64,000 nucleotides of DNA, taken from NCBI RefSeq assembly GCF_000024005.1, contig NC_013132.1:7930001-7994000 (forward strand). The letters run 5' to 3'. Positions 33,702 to 42,263 of the stretch are shown here, in pieces. The translations under genes and the position numbers were made by a program. Under the pieces are notes generated by a model, which was not told the origin of the DNA, made no database searches, and was given only the letters and a program-made list of their open reading frames with translations. The number at the start of each line of letters is the position of its first letter. Within the stretch, counting starts at the first letter, position 1. The DNA comes from Chitinophaga pinensis DSM 2588 (GTDB taxonomy: Bacteria; Bacteroidota; Bacteroidia; Chitinophagales; Chitinophagaceae).

Positions 33702-35468
33702 CTATCCTTTGTAATAAGGATTAGGGTCGGCTGGTAAATCCATTGTGTAATATGGATGCTTGGGAATCTGTGCCGGTGAAAGCTGGTCGATAACCGAGTA
33801 AATGACCTCGCCTGATGTGCGCCGTAGTTCATCATTAGTCACCAGAGGTCGGGCCGTTGCTCCTTTCAGTTCTCCTTTTTCGTCATATTCAGGAACGGAC
33901 GTCTGGCCGAACATTGTTGAAATGTATTCTGCTGAAAAATTGTCCGATATATTAAAGAAATGTCTCACGGAAGAATTTGCGATGAAATTTTCCCAATTAT
34001 CCCCGTATATCTTCTTGATCTGAACAAGGGTCTGGAAGATCGACCACACATGAATACCAAATCCCGCATAAGCGCCTAGAGCCATATCAATCTCGCTATG
34101 GTAGCCAAAAGCATAGGCTTCATCTAATAGGAAACAAACGTCTTTCTTAGGGTTACGGATAACCGAACGCATAAGAGAAATCACCACCAACCGCAGCCAA
34201 GCATTGTGACTTTTAAGGCGATCAAATGGAATACACACATAAACAGTTACGTTGCCAGAAGCCAAATCTTCCGCTTTAAAATCCGTGGACGCTTTCAACG
34301 CTTCCCGTAAAGCAGGCGATTTAATAAAATCGGTGTGTTTTTGCGCCGATGACATGACAGACCCGTATTCTTTATCGGACATTTTCATGAGACTAATAAT
34401 CTCATTCGCCGTTGCTCTAACGATTTCTCCAGCGTTCGGGTCATTATTCAACGACATATCAGCCAGAAGTTCTATCCATTTGTCATTCTCTAGCCGAAGC
34501 CATTGCCAGAGGGTTCCTAAGTGGCGCTCGTCTTCGGGCGCTGTCGTTACAAGATGCAGCAACAACCCTGAGATAAAGGTTCTGGCGCGAAGGCTCCAAT
34601 GTGAATTTTCACTATCGGGATCTGCGGGGATAATGGCTTCTGCCAACATTTCCACATCATCGGCCATGTTGAGCCAATCGTTTTTGAGAAGATCGAGCGG
34701 GTTGTAAGAAACCCCATTTAAACCTAGTAATTGCCACGGATTGAGAACAACAACCTTGCGGCCTGCGGCGAGCTGTGCAGATTTGGAAATAGCCAAAAGC
34801 TCCCCTTTAGGATCAATAACAACCCATGAACCTTTGAATAAATGTGGCATCAGAAGGTTTTGTAAAATGAGGTTCACACCCTTACCGCCCCTCGTTCCCG
34901 CCACAGACAACAAATGACCGGGCTTGTTGTAGTATGTACCTTGTCCGATATAAAACCCTTTGGGCGCTTCATAAGGCTGTAACTCTTCAGGCTTTGCAAA
35001 ACGCGCCGTACCGTGTCGCTTGGTATCAGCGGCGTATTTTGCTGCCTTCAAACGCCATCTTTGAAACCATAGAAAGACAGCAACGGTGAGAACAATATTA
35101 ATTCCGGTGAAAGCATAGATATAGAAAGAATTATGGTCTACCGCCTCTCCGAAAATCAGATAAAAAAAAGAATGCATATAGCTCGCGAAGAAAAACAGGC
35201 TCCCCCATATTGAGATAGCGCCTATTATCATTCCAAGACTTACAATAGGCGGTAAGTCGTGAAGACGAGGATGTTCCCCCTCCATGAAGCGCTTATAGCC
35301 TTTTTTATAAAAGATCAGCGCCCCGAGCAGGGTAATAGGCGTCAAGGTCACACCTACGAACATTAAAAAGAGTTTCATGACTCCTTCTGAATCCGTTTCC
35401 TTGTCGAAAAAGTCAACGACTTCCTTTTGGCTTATATTCAATAAGCCCTTTGATCGTTCATTCTGCAT
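33702..35468 (-). CDS. VirD4/TraG-type conjugative coupling ATPase
   Basis: The protein is 588 residues from ATG 35468. It has three hydrophobic helices in the N-terminal third (around FLMFVGVTLTPITLLGALIFY, GMIIGAISIWGSLFFFA, and IYAFTGINIVLTVAVFLWF), then Walker A in SVAGTRGGKGVNLILQN, the WVVIDPKGELLA segment, and Walker B in CFLLDEAYAFG. It belongs to the type IV coupling protein family that brings relaxase-DNA to the mating channel. No pore genes are near, so it would need a helper system. An in-frame longer form to 35570 is less likely; MQNERSKGLL starts right before the domain. Confidence 0.88.
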   Translation of the reverse strand: MQNERSKGLLNISQKEVVDFFDKETDSEGVMKLFLMFVGVTLTPITLLGALIFYKKGYKRFMEGEHPRLHDLPPIVSLGMIIGAISIWGSLFFFASYMHSFFYLIFGEAVDHNSFYIYAFTGINIVLTVAVFLWFQRWRLKAAKYAADTKRHGTARFAKPEELQPYEAPKGFYIGQGTYYNKPGHLLSVAGTRGGKGVNLILQNLLMPHLFKGSWVVIDPKGELLAISKSAQLAAGRKVVVLNPWQLLGLNGVSYNPLDLLKNDWLNMADDVEMLAEAIIPADPDSENSHWSLRARTFISGLLLHLVTTAPEDERHLGTLWQWLRLENDKWIELLADMSLNNDPNAGEIVRATANEIISLMKMSDKEYGSVMSSAQKHTDFIKSPALREALKASTDFKAEDLASGNVTVYVCIPFDRLKSHNAWLRLVVISLMRSVIRNPKKDVCFLLDEAYAFGYHSEIDMALGAYAGFGIHVWSIFQTLVQIKKIYGDNWENFIANSSVRHFFNISDNFSAEYISTMFGQTSVPEYDEKGELKGATARPLVTNDELRRTSGEVIYSVIDQLSPAQIPKHPYYTMDLPADPNPYYKG

Positions 35469-35656
35469 GACGATATAAATTAGAATGTTAGTGAATGTGT
35501 TTGAGAAATTGGGGCAGAACCGCCCCGAAAGCATGATAATAAAGCGATACCGTTTAACGGTAAAACGCACCTATATAGGGTTAGAGTGAATAGCCCACGT
35601 ACTCGGCCGAGATTTACTACCGTGGGACTATTAAGGGGCAAACTTAGGCCCGCATG

Positions 35657-35818
35657 CTACTTACCTTTGAGTTTTTCAAGGGCAGCATGACGGTCGGTGT
35701 ATTTGGTCTTATCAATATATACACTACCCTGACTTTCGGAGAATCTAACCTCCTTTACCTTATCCGCCTCTTTTGCTGCTTTGATGATCGCCTCGCGATC
35801 TGGCTTATTCAAGCTCAT
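35657..35818 (-). CDS. 53-residue hypothetical protein upstream of the coupling protein gene
   Basis: I translated this from the sequence: ATG at 35818, stop at 35657. The product starts MSLNKPDREAIIKAAKEADK and has a YIDKTKYTDRHAALEKLKGK end. It is charged and helical with no membrane segment. It is 188 bases upstream of the coupling-protein start on the same strand. The coding look is good, but no family is recognised. Confidence 0.5.
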   Translation of the reverse strand: MSLNKPDREAIIKAAKEADKVKEVRFSESQGSVYIDKTKYTDRHAALEKLKGK

Positions 35819-35954
35819 ACATGGTTGATTTTAGTTATTAGATATTTGTTTCAATTTTTAAGAGTTCGTTTTCAAAATAATCGTAGCTACTTCGATCTAT
35901 ATTTTGATAACGTTCCCATTCGATTACAAATATCAGACCCCCTCAACACATTTA

Positions 35955-36019
35955 GTCATTCCAGTTTTTCCGGGAATGACAGGAAAAAATAACAGCATTA
36001 CAGGAAAAACCGGAATGAC
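35955..36019. repeat. Inverted repeat with 17-base arms
   Basis: GTCATTCCAGTTTTTCC (35955-35971) faces GGAAAAACCGGAATGAC (36003-36019), 16 of 17 paired. GGGAATGAC at 35972-35980 also pairs with the start of the left arm, so two alternative hairpins are possible. It lies at the 3' end of the unknown cargo gene at 36026. Confidence 0.6.
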
Positions 36020-36025
36020 GTTTAT

Positions 36026-37237
36026 TCAAGAAAATTCGGTACAACGTTCCATGAATTGATCGTCATCTGCTAAAACTTCTATCTCACTAATTAGCCATCT
36101 GCCGTACTCAAAACGAAGTGTTATCAACGCAAATCCAGTGTTATCATAAGAAATAGAATTACATGGTGCTATAATTGCGTTCAAGAACATAGAATACTCC
36201 TGTATGACCATGTTCGCCACCTTTTGAAAACTATTGTTATATAAATGTTTCTTATCTATATTTAAAAAATCAAATGGCTCTGTCTCATTCCATGAATTTC
36301 CATTCCAATTAAAGCAATTATTCACAATAGAATAAACACAACTTATCTTATAATTAATGTCTCTCAAATAGTTTTCCAATACACGGCCGAACCATAGTTT
36401 CTCTTTGTCAGAAATGTCAGAATAGTCAATTATATATCCTTTTTCACGATAACTAATCCCGCATTTAACTTTTCTGTGTTTATAATAGATCGGAATTTTC
36501 TTTATGTTAGTTATAGAATCAACTATTGAAAATGAATTTTCAAAGTTTTGTAAACTTCCTGCCCAAATACTGTGGGACTGAAACCTTGGTGACACTAGGT
36601 GCCAAGCATCAATATAATTACGTGAAGAAATTGCATTAAAAAACGTGTTAATCACCTTTTCAAGAGGCTGGATATTTATCCCCTTCCAACTAGTAAGAGT
36701 GTCTAAAAATGTATTATCCAATTTATCATCACTTAGTTTTTTTTCAATAATTCCTTCTTTTATCTCTTCAACTCCATTGGGAAATTCATTCTTCATGAAA
36801 ACGTTAAGTAGTGTGGAATAATTCTTTTCCCATTTTGCGTGGAGATCAAAATCTAATTCAGGAAAGTCGGCGATTTTGGTTACATTTCCAAAAAGAAGAT
36901 ATTTCAAGGCTAATGTAAAATTTTTTCTATCGACAGTTACAGGATAAAGCGGATAGTCATATTCAATATGGAATTTAGCTCCTTCTTCATATTTTTTGTA
37001 AAAATATTGGGGGTTTTTGACATCAAATAGAGACTTTGTTATTGGAGTTTTTTTGTCTTCTCCAAGTACATTCCATATCCTTTCTTCTTCCTCTGTTGCC
37101 TCTGAATCTTCTTTCAAATTTGGTTTTACAAATTCTTCAAAAAATTTCCTTCTTAGTTGCTTATAAAAAGATACAAAAATGCTAGCGGGAACGGTAGGTT
37201 TATCTCCTTTTTTCACTTTCTTTTTTAAATATAACAA
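36026..37237 (-). CDS. Unknown AT-rich cargo protein
   Basis: The 403-residue protein has no signal peptide, membrane helix or recognised motif. The first 150 residues are charged and helical (YKQLRRKFFEEFVKPNLKEDSEATEEEERIW). The middle (about 195-255) has NTFFNAISSRNYIDAWHLVSPRFQSHSIWAGSLQNFENSF, which recalls an NTF2/SnoaL-like fold opening. The end, FALITLRFEYGRWLISEIEVL, could be its last strands. Base composition is much richer in AT than its neighbours, which suggests separate acquisition. It sits 17 bases from the stop of the repeat-containing gene at 37255, in the same direction. Confidence 0.65.
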   Translation of the reverse strand: MLYLKKKVKKGDKPTVPASIFVSFYKQLRRKFFEEFVKPNLKEDSEATEEEERIWNVLGEDKKTPITKSLFDVKNPQYFYKKYEEGAKFHIEYDYPLYPVTVDRKNFTLALKYLLFGNVTKIADFPELDFDLHAKWEKNYSTLLNVFMKNEFPNGVEEIKEGIIEKKLSDDKLDNTFLDTLTSWKGINIQPLEKVINTFFNAISSRNYIDAWHLVSPRFQSHSIWAGSLQNFENSFSIVDSITNIKKIPIYYKHRKVKCGISYREKGYIIDYSDISDKEKLWFGRVLENYLRDINYKISCVYSIVNNCFNWNGNSWNETEPFDFLNIDKKHLYNNSFQKVANMVIQEYSMFLNAIIAPCNSISYDNTGFALITLRFEYGRWLISEIEVLADDDQFMERCTEFS

Positions 37238-37254
37238 AAAATGACATTTTAGGT

Positions 37255-37746
37255 TTAAGGAACTGGGTCATTATTCTCAGGAGCCATTTTTTCTACAAAG
37301 GATTTTCCACATTTTAAGAGTTTTTCCTTTTCCTTGAGAAATTTCTCTGTATTGGCACCAATCATATGCCTCGTATCCGGAATGATTTTATTTTTTCCCC
37401 ATATAATATCATTAAGCCCTAATACAACATCTTCCACACAATCCGAATACCCTTGATCCCGTTCGGAATTATTTTGCTTCCCATACTCTAGGAACCTTTG
37501 TTTCTCTCCAAGAAACTTTTCTGTATTTGTAGCAATCATCTGTTTAGAATCTGGGCGATACTTATGCTTACCCCATATCACATCATTAAGTCCTGAAATT
37601 ATATCTTCCAAACATTTCAAATACCCCTCTACTCGTTCGAGGCTGGTTTGTTTAGCATACATAGAAATATTATCAGGGGTTATTCCTTCTTTACGGGTTT
37701 CCAGTAGCTCTCCGTTAGCGGCAAAGATTTTAAGAATGATCATCAC
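37255..37746 (-). CDS. Unknown protein with a duplicated ~56-residue unit
   Basis: The 163-residue protein is two copies of one unit. Unit 1 holds YLKCLEDIISGLNDVIWGKH and MIATNTEKFLGEKQRFLEYG; unit 2 holds YSDCVEDVVLGLNDIIWGKN and MIGANTEKFLKEKEKLLKCG. The units are helical with a conserved Cys, GLND-IIWGK, and ANTEKFL. There is no signal or membrane helix. It is the first gene of an AT-rich pair with the gene at 36026. Function unknown; the pair could be a cargo module such as defence. Confidence 0.65.
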   Translation of the reverse strand: MMIILKIFAANGELLETRKEGITPDNISMYAKQTSLERVEGYLKCLEDIISGLNDVIWGKHKYRPDSKQMIATNTEKFLGEKQRFLEYGKQNNSERDQGYSDCVEDVVLGLNDIIWGKNKIIPDTRHMIGANTEKFLKEKEKLLKCGKSFVEKMAPENNDPVP

Positions 37747-38003
37747 ATATCTCCAATAATTTTAATTAACATATCATAACCGCTAGATCAAGCCCAAAAC
37801 GGTTAATATCCGCATAACCGATCTTATCGGGAAGATGTCTGTCGCCTATCACTGTCATTCTTTGTTTTCAGTTGCGGGCTTCCAGCCAAACAGTATATAC
37901 AGCCTCTCCCTGTCATAAAAGTACGCACCGCATTCTGCACAGTTTGAACAAAACGGTGCCGCTAACGACGACCTCAAGGTAACAAACCCCAATAGGTGTA
38001 CAG

Positions 38004-38240
38004 ATGCTATTTCTTGATACTGAAGAAATCATTTTCCTTACTGGAAGGAAGAAGAGAAACGCCCAAGTTATCGCACTCCGTTCTATGGGTATTGAACACA
38101 AAACAAGGCCCGACGGCACCGTAATTGTGTCACGTTCTCATATTCAAAAATTGCTTGACGGTGATTCCGTAAAACGTAGAATCATTAAGGAAATCCAGCC
38201 GTATTGGGGTGCAATCAATGCCAAAACCACGCAAGCCTGA
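38004..38240 (+). CDS. DUF4224 domain protein, integrase partner
   Basis: This 78-residue protein matches DUF4224: LDTEEIIFLTGRKKRNAQVIALRSMGIEHKTRPDGTVIVSRSHI. Such proteins lie directly before tyrosine integrase genes in many proteobacterial phages and elements. The 3' end overlaps the integrase start by 32 bases, so the two are translationally linked. It may be a small DNA-binding factor for integration or excision. Confidence 0.8.
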   Translation: MLFLDTEEIIFLTGRKKRNAQVIALRSMGIEHKTRPDGTVIVSRSHIQKLLDGDSVKRRIIKEIQPYWGAINAKTTQA

Positions 38241-39489
38241 AAACCGTGGATTACCTAAAGGCTGGACTTTCCAACACGGGGCCTTTTACTATCGCGTCCC
38301 TCGTGGGCTTGTGCATTTGTGGGATGGCAAAAAGTTTTTCCGTTTGGGTGAAACTTTGTCGGAAGCATATGAAACATGGGCTACGAGAATGGCCGATCAG
38401 GCGGAAAAGCCCAGAAACATAGGGGAAATGCTTGATCGCTATGCTTTGGAAGTAATACCAAAGAAAGCTCCAGCGACACAGCGGCGGGAACAAAGGGATG
38501 TGAAAAACCTAAAGGCGGTATTTGAAAAGATACCTCTTACGGCATTTAAGCCAATTCACGCATATGAATATTACGACCGACGTAGTAAGCCGACTTTCAC
38601 AATGGATGGAATAAGAAAGGTAAAGCATGGCGGTGCGTCTACAGCCCGTCATGAAATAGGCACGTTATCACACGCTTTTACGAAAGCGATCCGTTGGGGA
38701 TGTATTGAAGCGCACCCATTCAAAGGGCAATTAGAACTTGAAGGATCGCAGCCACGAACACGATATATCGAGGATTGGGAAATCGTTGAGTGTCTATCCT
38801 TAAAACCTGTACATAAAAAGGACTGCACGAACGCGATTAAGGCAATGATTAAGCTTCGATTGCTTACAGGTATGCCCAAACCCGATGTTCTCCTATTGCA
38901 ACCTGATCTCCATTTCAAAGACGATGGGATACACAATGTCCGTCAAAAGACCCGCAAGAAGGTCGGCAAGACAACAATTTATGTCTGGACACCAGAACTG
39001 CGACAAGCCGTGCAGGAGGCGCTTGACGCACGTCCTACACAAGTATCGACATTCCTTTTTTGTACCAGACGAGGGCAATGCTATTGGGATCATAAAAAGG
39101 GTGAAGCCAGCGGTTGGGAATCCAATTGGCAGCGTTTCATGAAGCGCGTTATTAAAGAAACAAAAGTAACGGAAACATTCACACAACATGATTTGAGGGC
39201 TAAATGTGCCAGTGATGCACCTTCACTTGCACATGCTCAATCACTTCTTGCTCATGTTGACGCACGAACGACTAATCGGATTTATCGCCGTAAAGCAGAA
39301 GTTGTAAAACCAATCAGTTTAAATCTTAATTCGGCCAATGATACAAACGTGATCTTTGATACAGTCGAGAAAAAAAACATGACGGAAGTGCTTGAAAAAT
39401 GGTGGCTCGGGCGTGATTTGAACACGCGACCAAGGGATTATGATGAGTTAATCATCTCCTTGCTTTATCAAATACTTTCAAAGCTTTAA
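38209..39489 (+). CDS. Tyrosine recombinase/integrase
   Basis: The 426-residue protein has an N-terminal arm-binding part and SAM-like core domain (about 60-190). The catalytic domain has Arg in KLRLLTGMPKPDVL, His327 and Arg329 in TQHDLRAKC, His349 in LAHVDARTT, and nucleophile Tyr359 in NRIYRRK. After the domain, residues 398-411 (WLGRDLNTRPRDYD) are encoded by a tRNA-Met 3' fragment read antisense, so the attachment site is inside the gene's 3' end. The ORF then continues 15 residues. It probably integrated a separate element into a tRNA-Met gene elsewhere. Confidence 0.88.
   Translation: MQSMPKPRKPENRGLPKGWTFQHGAFYYRVPRGLVHLWDGKKFFRLGETLSEAYETWATRMADQAEKPRNIGEMLDRYALEVIPKKAPATQRREQRDVKNLKAVFEKIPLTAFKPIHAYEYYDRRSKPTFTMDGIRKVKHGGASTARHEIGTLSHAFTKAIRWGCIEAHPFKGQLELEGSQPRTRYIEDWEIVECLSLKPVHKKDCTNAIKAMIKLRLLTGMPKPDVLLLQPDLHFKDDGIHNVRQKTRKKVGKTTIYVWTPELRQAVQEALDARPTQVSTFLFCTRRGQCYWDHKKGEASGWESNWQRFMKRVIKETKVTETFTQHDLRAKCASDAPSLAHAQSLLAHVDARTTNRIYRRKAEVVKPISLNLNSANDTNVIFDTVEKKNMTEVLEKWWLGRDLNTRPRDYDELIISLLYQILSKL
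39400..39443 (-). other. tRNA-Met 3' fragment (attachment site) inside the integrase gene
   Basis: Read on the minus strand from 39443 it gives anticodon CAT, then AATCCC, the variable loop, a T arm GCGTG-TTCAAAT-CACGC, the acceptor 3' strand CCGAGCC, and an encoded ACCA. No 5' half of the tRNA is present. Nearby native tRNAs in this window have no encoded CCA, so the fragment is foreign. It looks like an unrecombined attP or the fragment end of a former insertion. Confidence 0.7.
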
Positions 39490-39594
39490 ACTAATTACAT
39501 AAATTTTATAAATAGACAAATCACGTCAATTACTGGTTGAAACGGTCAGAATCCCTTCTGTAGAAAAATACAGCTATTAAGGAAAATCTTCGTC

Positions 39595-42207
39595 ATGCTC
39601 AGAATGACTCAAAGCCGTTCTGCGGAACAGGCTAAGGATTACCACAATGATGCCCTTTTAAAATCCGATTACTATTTGAATGACCAAGAATTACGCGGGT
39701 CGTTCAATGGTCGGTTGGCGAAGCGTATCGGCATAAATGGCCCTACGGACAAATTCATCTTCGACGCTCTTTGCGAAAACATCAACCCGATAACCTTAAA
39801 GCCCCTTACCTCGCGCAAAAGCAAAGTGCGGACGGTCGGCTATGATCTGACGTTCTGTTGTCCGAAGTCGGTTAGCCTCCTTCATGCCTTCGCAAAAAAT
39901 GATTCGATCCTAACCGTGTTCCGTAATGCCGTTCATCGCACGATGAGAGACATAGAGAAAGACGTGCAAACCCGTGTCAGGAAAAAAGGAAAGGATGAGA
40001 ACCGTATCACGAGCGAATTACTTTATGCCGATTTTGTCCACCAGACCTCCAGAGCCGTAAATCGGGAAATGCCAGACCCATTTTTGCATTGCCATTGCTA
40101 CACCTTTAACGCCACATATGACCCTATCGAAAAGCAATTCAAGGCGGTTCAGTTTCGCGACACGATGCGCGACCTTCCCTATTATGAAGCACTCTTTCAT
40201 AAGCGGTTAGCCGACGGCTTGATGAAATTGGGGTACAAGATACGCCCAACAAAAAGCTCTTTTGAGGTGGTCGGTGTAGATCCGAAACTGATTCGTCTGT
40301 TCTCCAAGCGTACCAACGAAATCGAACAGATCGCCAAAGAGAAGAATATTACGGATGCCAAGGAACTCGACAAGATCGGGGCGCGGAGCCGTGCCAAAAA
40401 GCAAAAAGGGTTATCGATGGATGACCTTAGAACCGATTGGGAAAGACAAATAAAGACGCTCAACCTGCCGAGCGTCAATACGTCTATCGTTTCCGTTCAA
40501 GAAAGCACGTCGAATGCTCTCACCGCCGATGAATGTATCGATCATTCGTTACTGCATCATTTTGAAAGAAATTCCGTCGTCCAAGATCGCAAGATCCTCG
40601 CCAAAGCCTACAAGTTCGGAATCGATGAAAAGAATGTTTCGATTACGCAAATAAACACAGCGTTTAAGAAGCATCCCAATATTATCAACGTTAAGCAGGA
40701 TAATCGCGTGTTGTGTACGTTGGACAGCGTTTTGCGTGAAGAAACACGCATGGTCAAACTTGCCCATGACGGCAAAGACACGTTTGCGCCTCTCTATATT
40801 TCCGCACCTACCTTATCTCTAAAGGGAGAGCAAGGACGTGCGGCCCGCCATGTTCTGACGACAAAAGATAAAGTGTCGATCATCATGGGCGGTGCGGGTA
40901 CGGGTAAAACGATCCTTATGCAAGAAACCGTTTCAATGATCGAAAAGACAGGGAAAAAGGTCATCGTCGTCGCCCCGACGGCGAAAGCTTCACGCGATGT
41001 CTTAAAAAAGGAAGGTTTTGCGGATGCCCAAACCGTCGCCAAATTGCTTGCCTCTCCTGAACTGCAAAAATATTTGCAGGATCAAATCTTATGGGTTGAT
41101 GAATCGGGATTGTTAGGCACAAAAGACATGACGGCCCTTTTAGAGCTTGCAACCACGTTTAACACGCGCGTCATCTTAAGCGGCGACGTGCGCCAACATG
41201 CAGCCGTCGCCTATGGGGATTCCCTACGTATTTTGATGGATGCGGGAATCGTTCCCGTAACGGTCAACAAGATTCATCGTCAGCGTAAACAACCCTATCG
41301 TGACGCGGTATACGATTTATCAAAAGGCCATGTAATGGCGGCATTCGGCAAGATGGAGCGAATGGGGGCAATCAAAACCTGTGATGAAAATTACGCTTCC
41401 CTTACCAATGACTATATGACGGCTATCGGTCAGGGTAAAACCGTTCTTGTCGTATCGCCTACCCATGCGCAAGGCGAAACGGTGACGAAAGCTATTCGTC
41501 AGACATTACGCCATGCTGGAAAGCTACACGGAAAAGAAAAGCCCTTTACCCGCCTTGTCAACCTGAACTTAACCGAAGCGGAAAAAGCGGATAGCCGATA
41601 TTTTGATTCAGGTCAGATTTTGCAATTCAATCAGAATTGTAAAGGAATCACGCACGGTACAACCTTGTCCATCATGCAAGTAGAGGGCAAATGTCTCGTC
41701 ATGAAAGACGAAAAAGGGAAAAACGTTACCGCTTCGCTCAATGATCTAAAGGGTTTCGAGGTCTATCGCAAAGAGAAAATCGACCTCTTAAAAGGCGACG
41801 TCATTACCGTGACACGCAACGGTGTTGATAAGAAAAAACAATCGTTAAACAACGGACAGGTTTTAGAAGTGGTTTCAACTGCCAAAGGTGATATTATAGC
41901 CCGACACCCTGACACCAAAGCCCTTTATACCTTACCTCAACAATTCGGGCATCTGGCTTATGCATACTGCGTTACGAGTCATGCAAGCCAAGGCATGACG
42001 GTGGATGAAGTCTTTATTTCGCAACCAGCATCAACCTTTGCAGCCGCTTCTATGCAACAATTCTATGTAAGTGCATCACGTGGACGTGATTGCTTACATG
42101 TTTATACTGACAATAAGGAAGCTTTGCTTGATCGTATTTCTCAGTCTGGTGAGCGTATGAGTGCATTGGAACTTATAAAGAGTTTTCCATCATTCACGCC
42201 TTGTTAA
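39595..42207 (+). CDS. MobF-family relaxase-helicase (TrwC/TraA type)
   Basis: This 870-residue bifunctional protein has a TrwC relaxase domain in the first 300 residues with catalytic Tyr26/Tyr27 (KSDYYLND) and metal ligands His149, His165 and His167 (PFLHCHCYTFN). A second part is a superfamily-1 helicase with Walker A GGAGTGKTILM, Walker B ILWVDESGLLG, VILSGDVRQHAAV, and C-terminal AYCVTSHASQGMTVDEV. It nicks and unwinds DNA for transfer. It starts 106 bases after the integrase gene, with AAGGA about 11 bases before the ATG. It is of a different class from the MobA-like relaxase on the same island. Confidence 0.9.
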   Translation: MLRMTQSRSAEQAKDYHNDALLKSDYYLNDQELRGSFNGRLAKRIGINGPTDKFIFDALCENINPITLKPLTSRKSKVRTVGYDLTFCCPKSVSLLHAFAKNDSILTVFRNAVHRTMRDIEKDVQTRVRKKGKDENRITSELLYADFVHQTSRAVNREMPDPFLHCHCYTFNATYDPIEKQFKAVQFRDTMRDLPYYEALFHKRLADGLMKLGYKIRPTKSSFEVVGVDPKLIRLFSKRTNEIEQIAKEKNITDAKELDKIGARSRAKKQKGLSMDDLRTDWERQIKTLNLPSVNTSIVSVQESTSNALTADECIDHSLLHHFERNSVVQDRKILAKAYKFGIDEKNVSITQINTAFKKHPNIINVKQDNRVLCTLDSVLREETRMVKLAHDGKDTFAPLYISAPTLSLKGEQGRAARHVLTTKDKVSIIMGGAGTGKTILMQETVSMIEKTGKKVIVVAPTAKASRDVLKKEGFADAQTVAKLLASPELQKYLQDQILWVDESGLLGTKDMTALLELATTFNTRVILSGDVRQHAAVAYGDSLRILMDAGIVPVTVNKIHRQRKQPYRDAVYDLSKGHVMAAFGKMERMGAIKTCDENYASLTNDYMTAIGQGKTVLVVSPTHAQGETVTKAIRQTLRHAGKLHGKEKPFTRLVNLNLTEAEKADSRYFDSGQILQFNQNCKGITHGTTLSIMQVEGKCLVMKDEKGKNVTASLNDLKGFEVYRKEKIDLLKGDVITVTRNGVDKKKQSLNNGQVLEVVSTAKGDIIARHPDTKALYTLPQQFGHLAYAYCVTSHASQGMTVDEVFISQPASTFAAASMQQFYVSASRGRDCLHVYTDNKEALLDRISQSGERMSALELIKSFPSFTPC

Positions 42208-42263
42208 ACATTCGAAAGAATATCCCTCCAGCATTTGACAAACCATTCTTTGTGCCTGAACTA

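Noticed and set aside
39400..39443. Whole tRNA-Met gene
   Set aside because: Only the 3' half is present. The sequence 5' of the anticodon does not pair as a D arm or acceptor, so it is a fragment.
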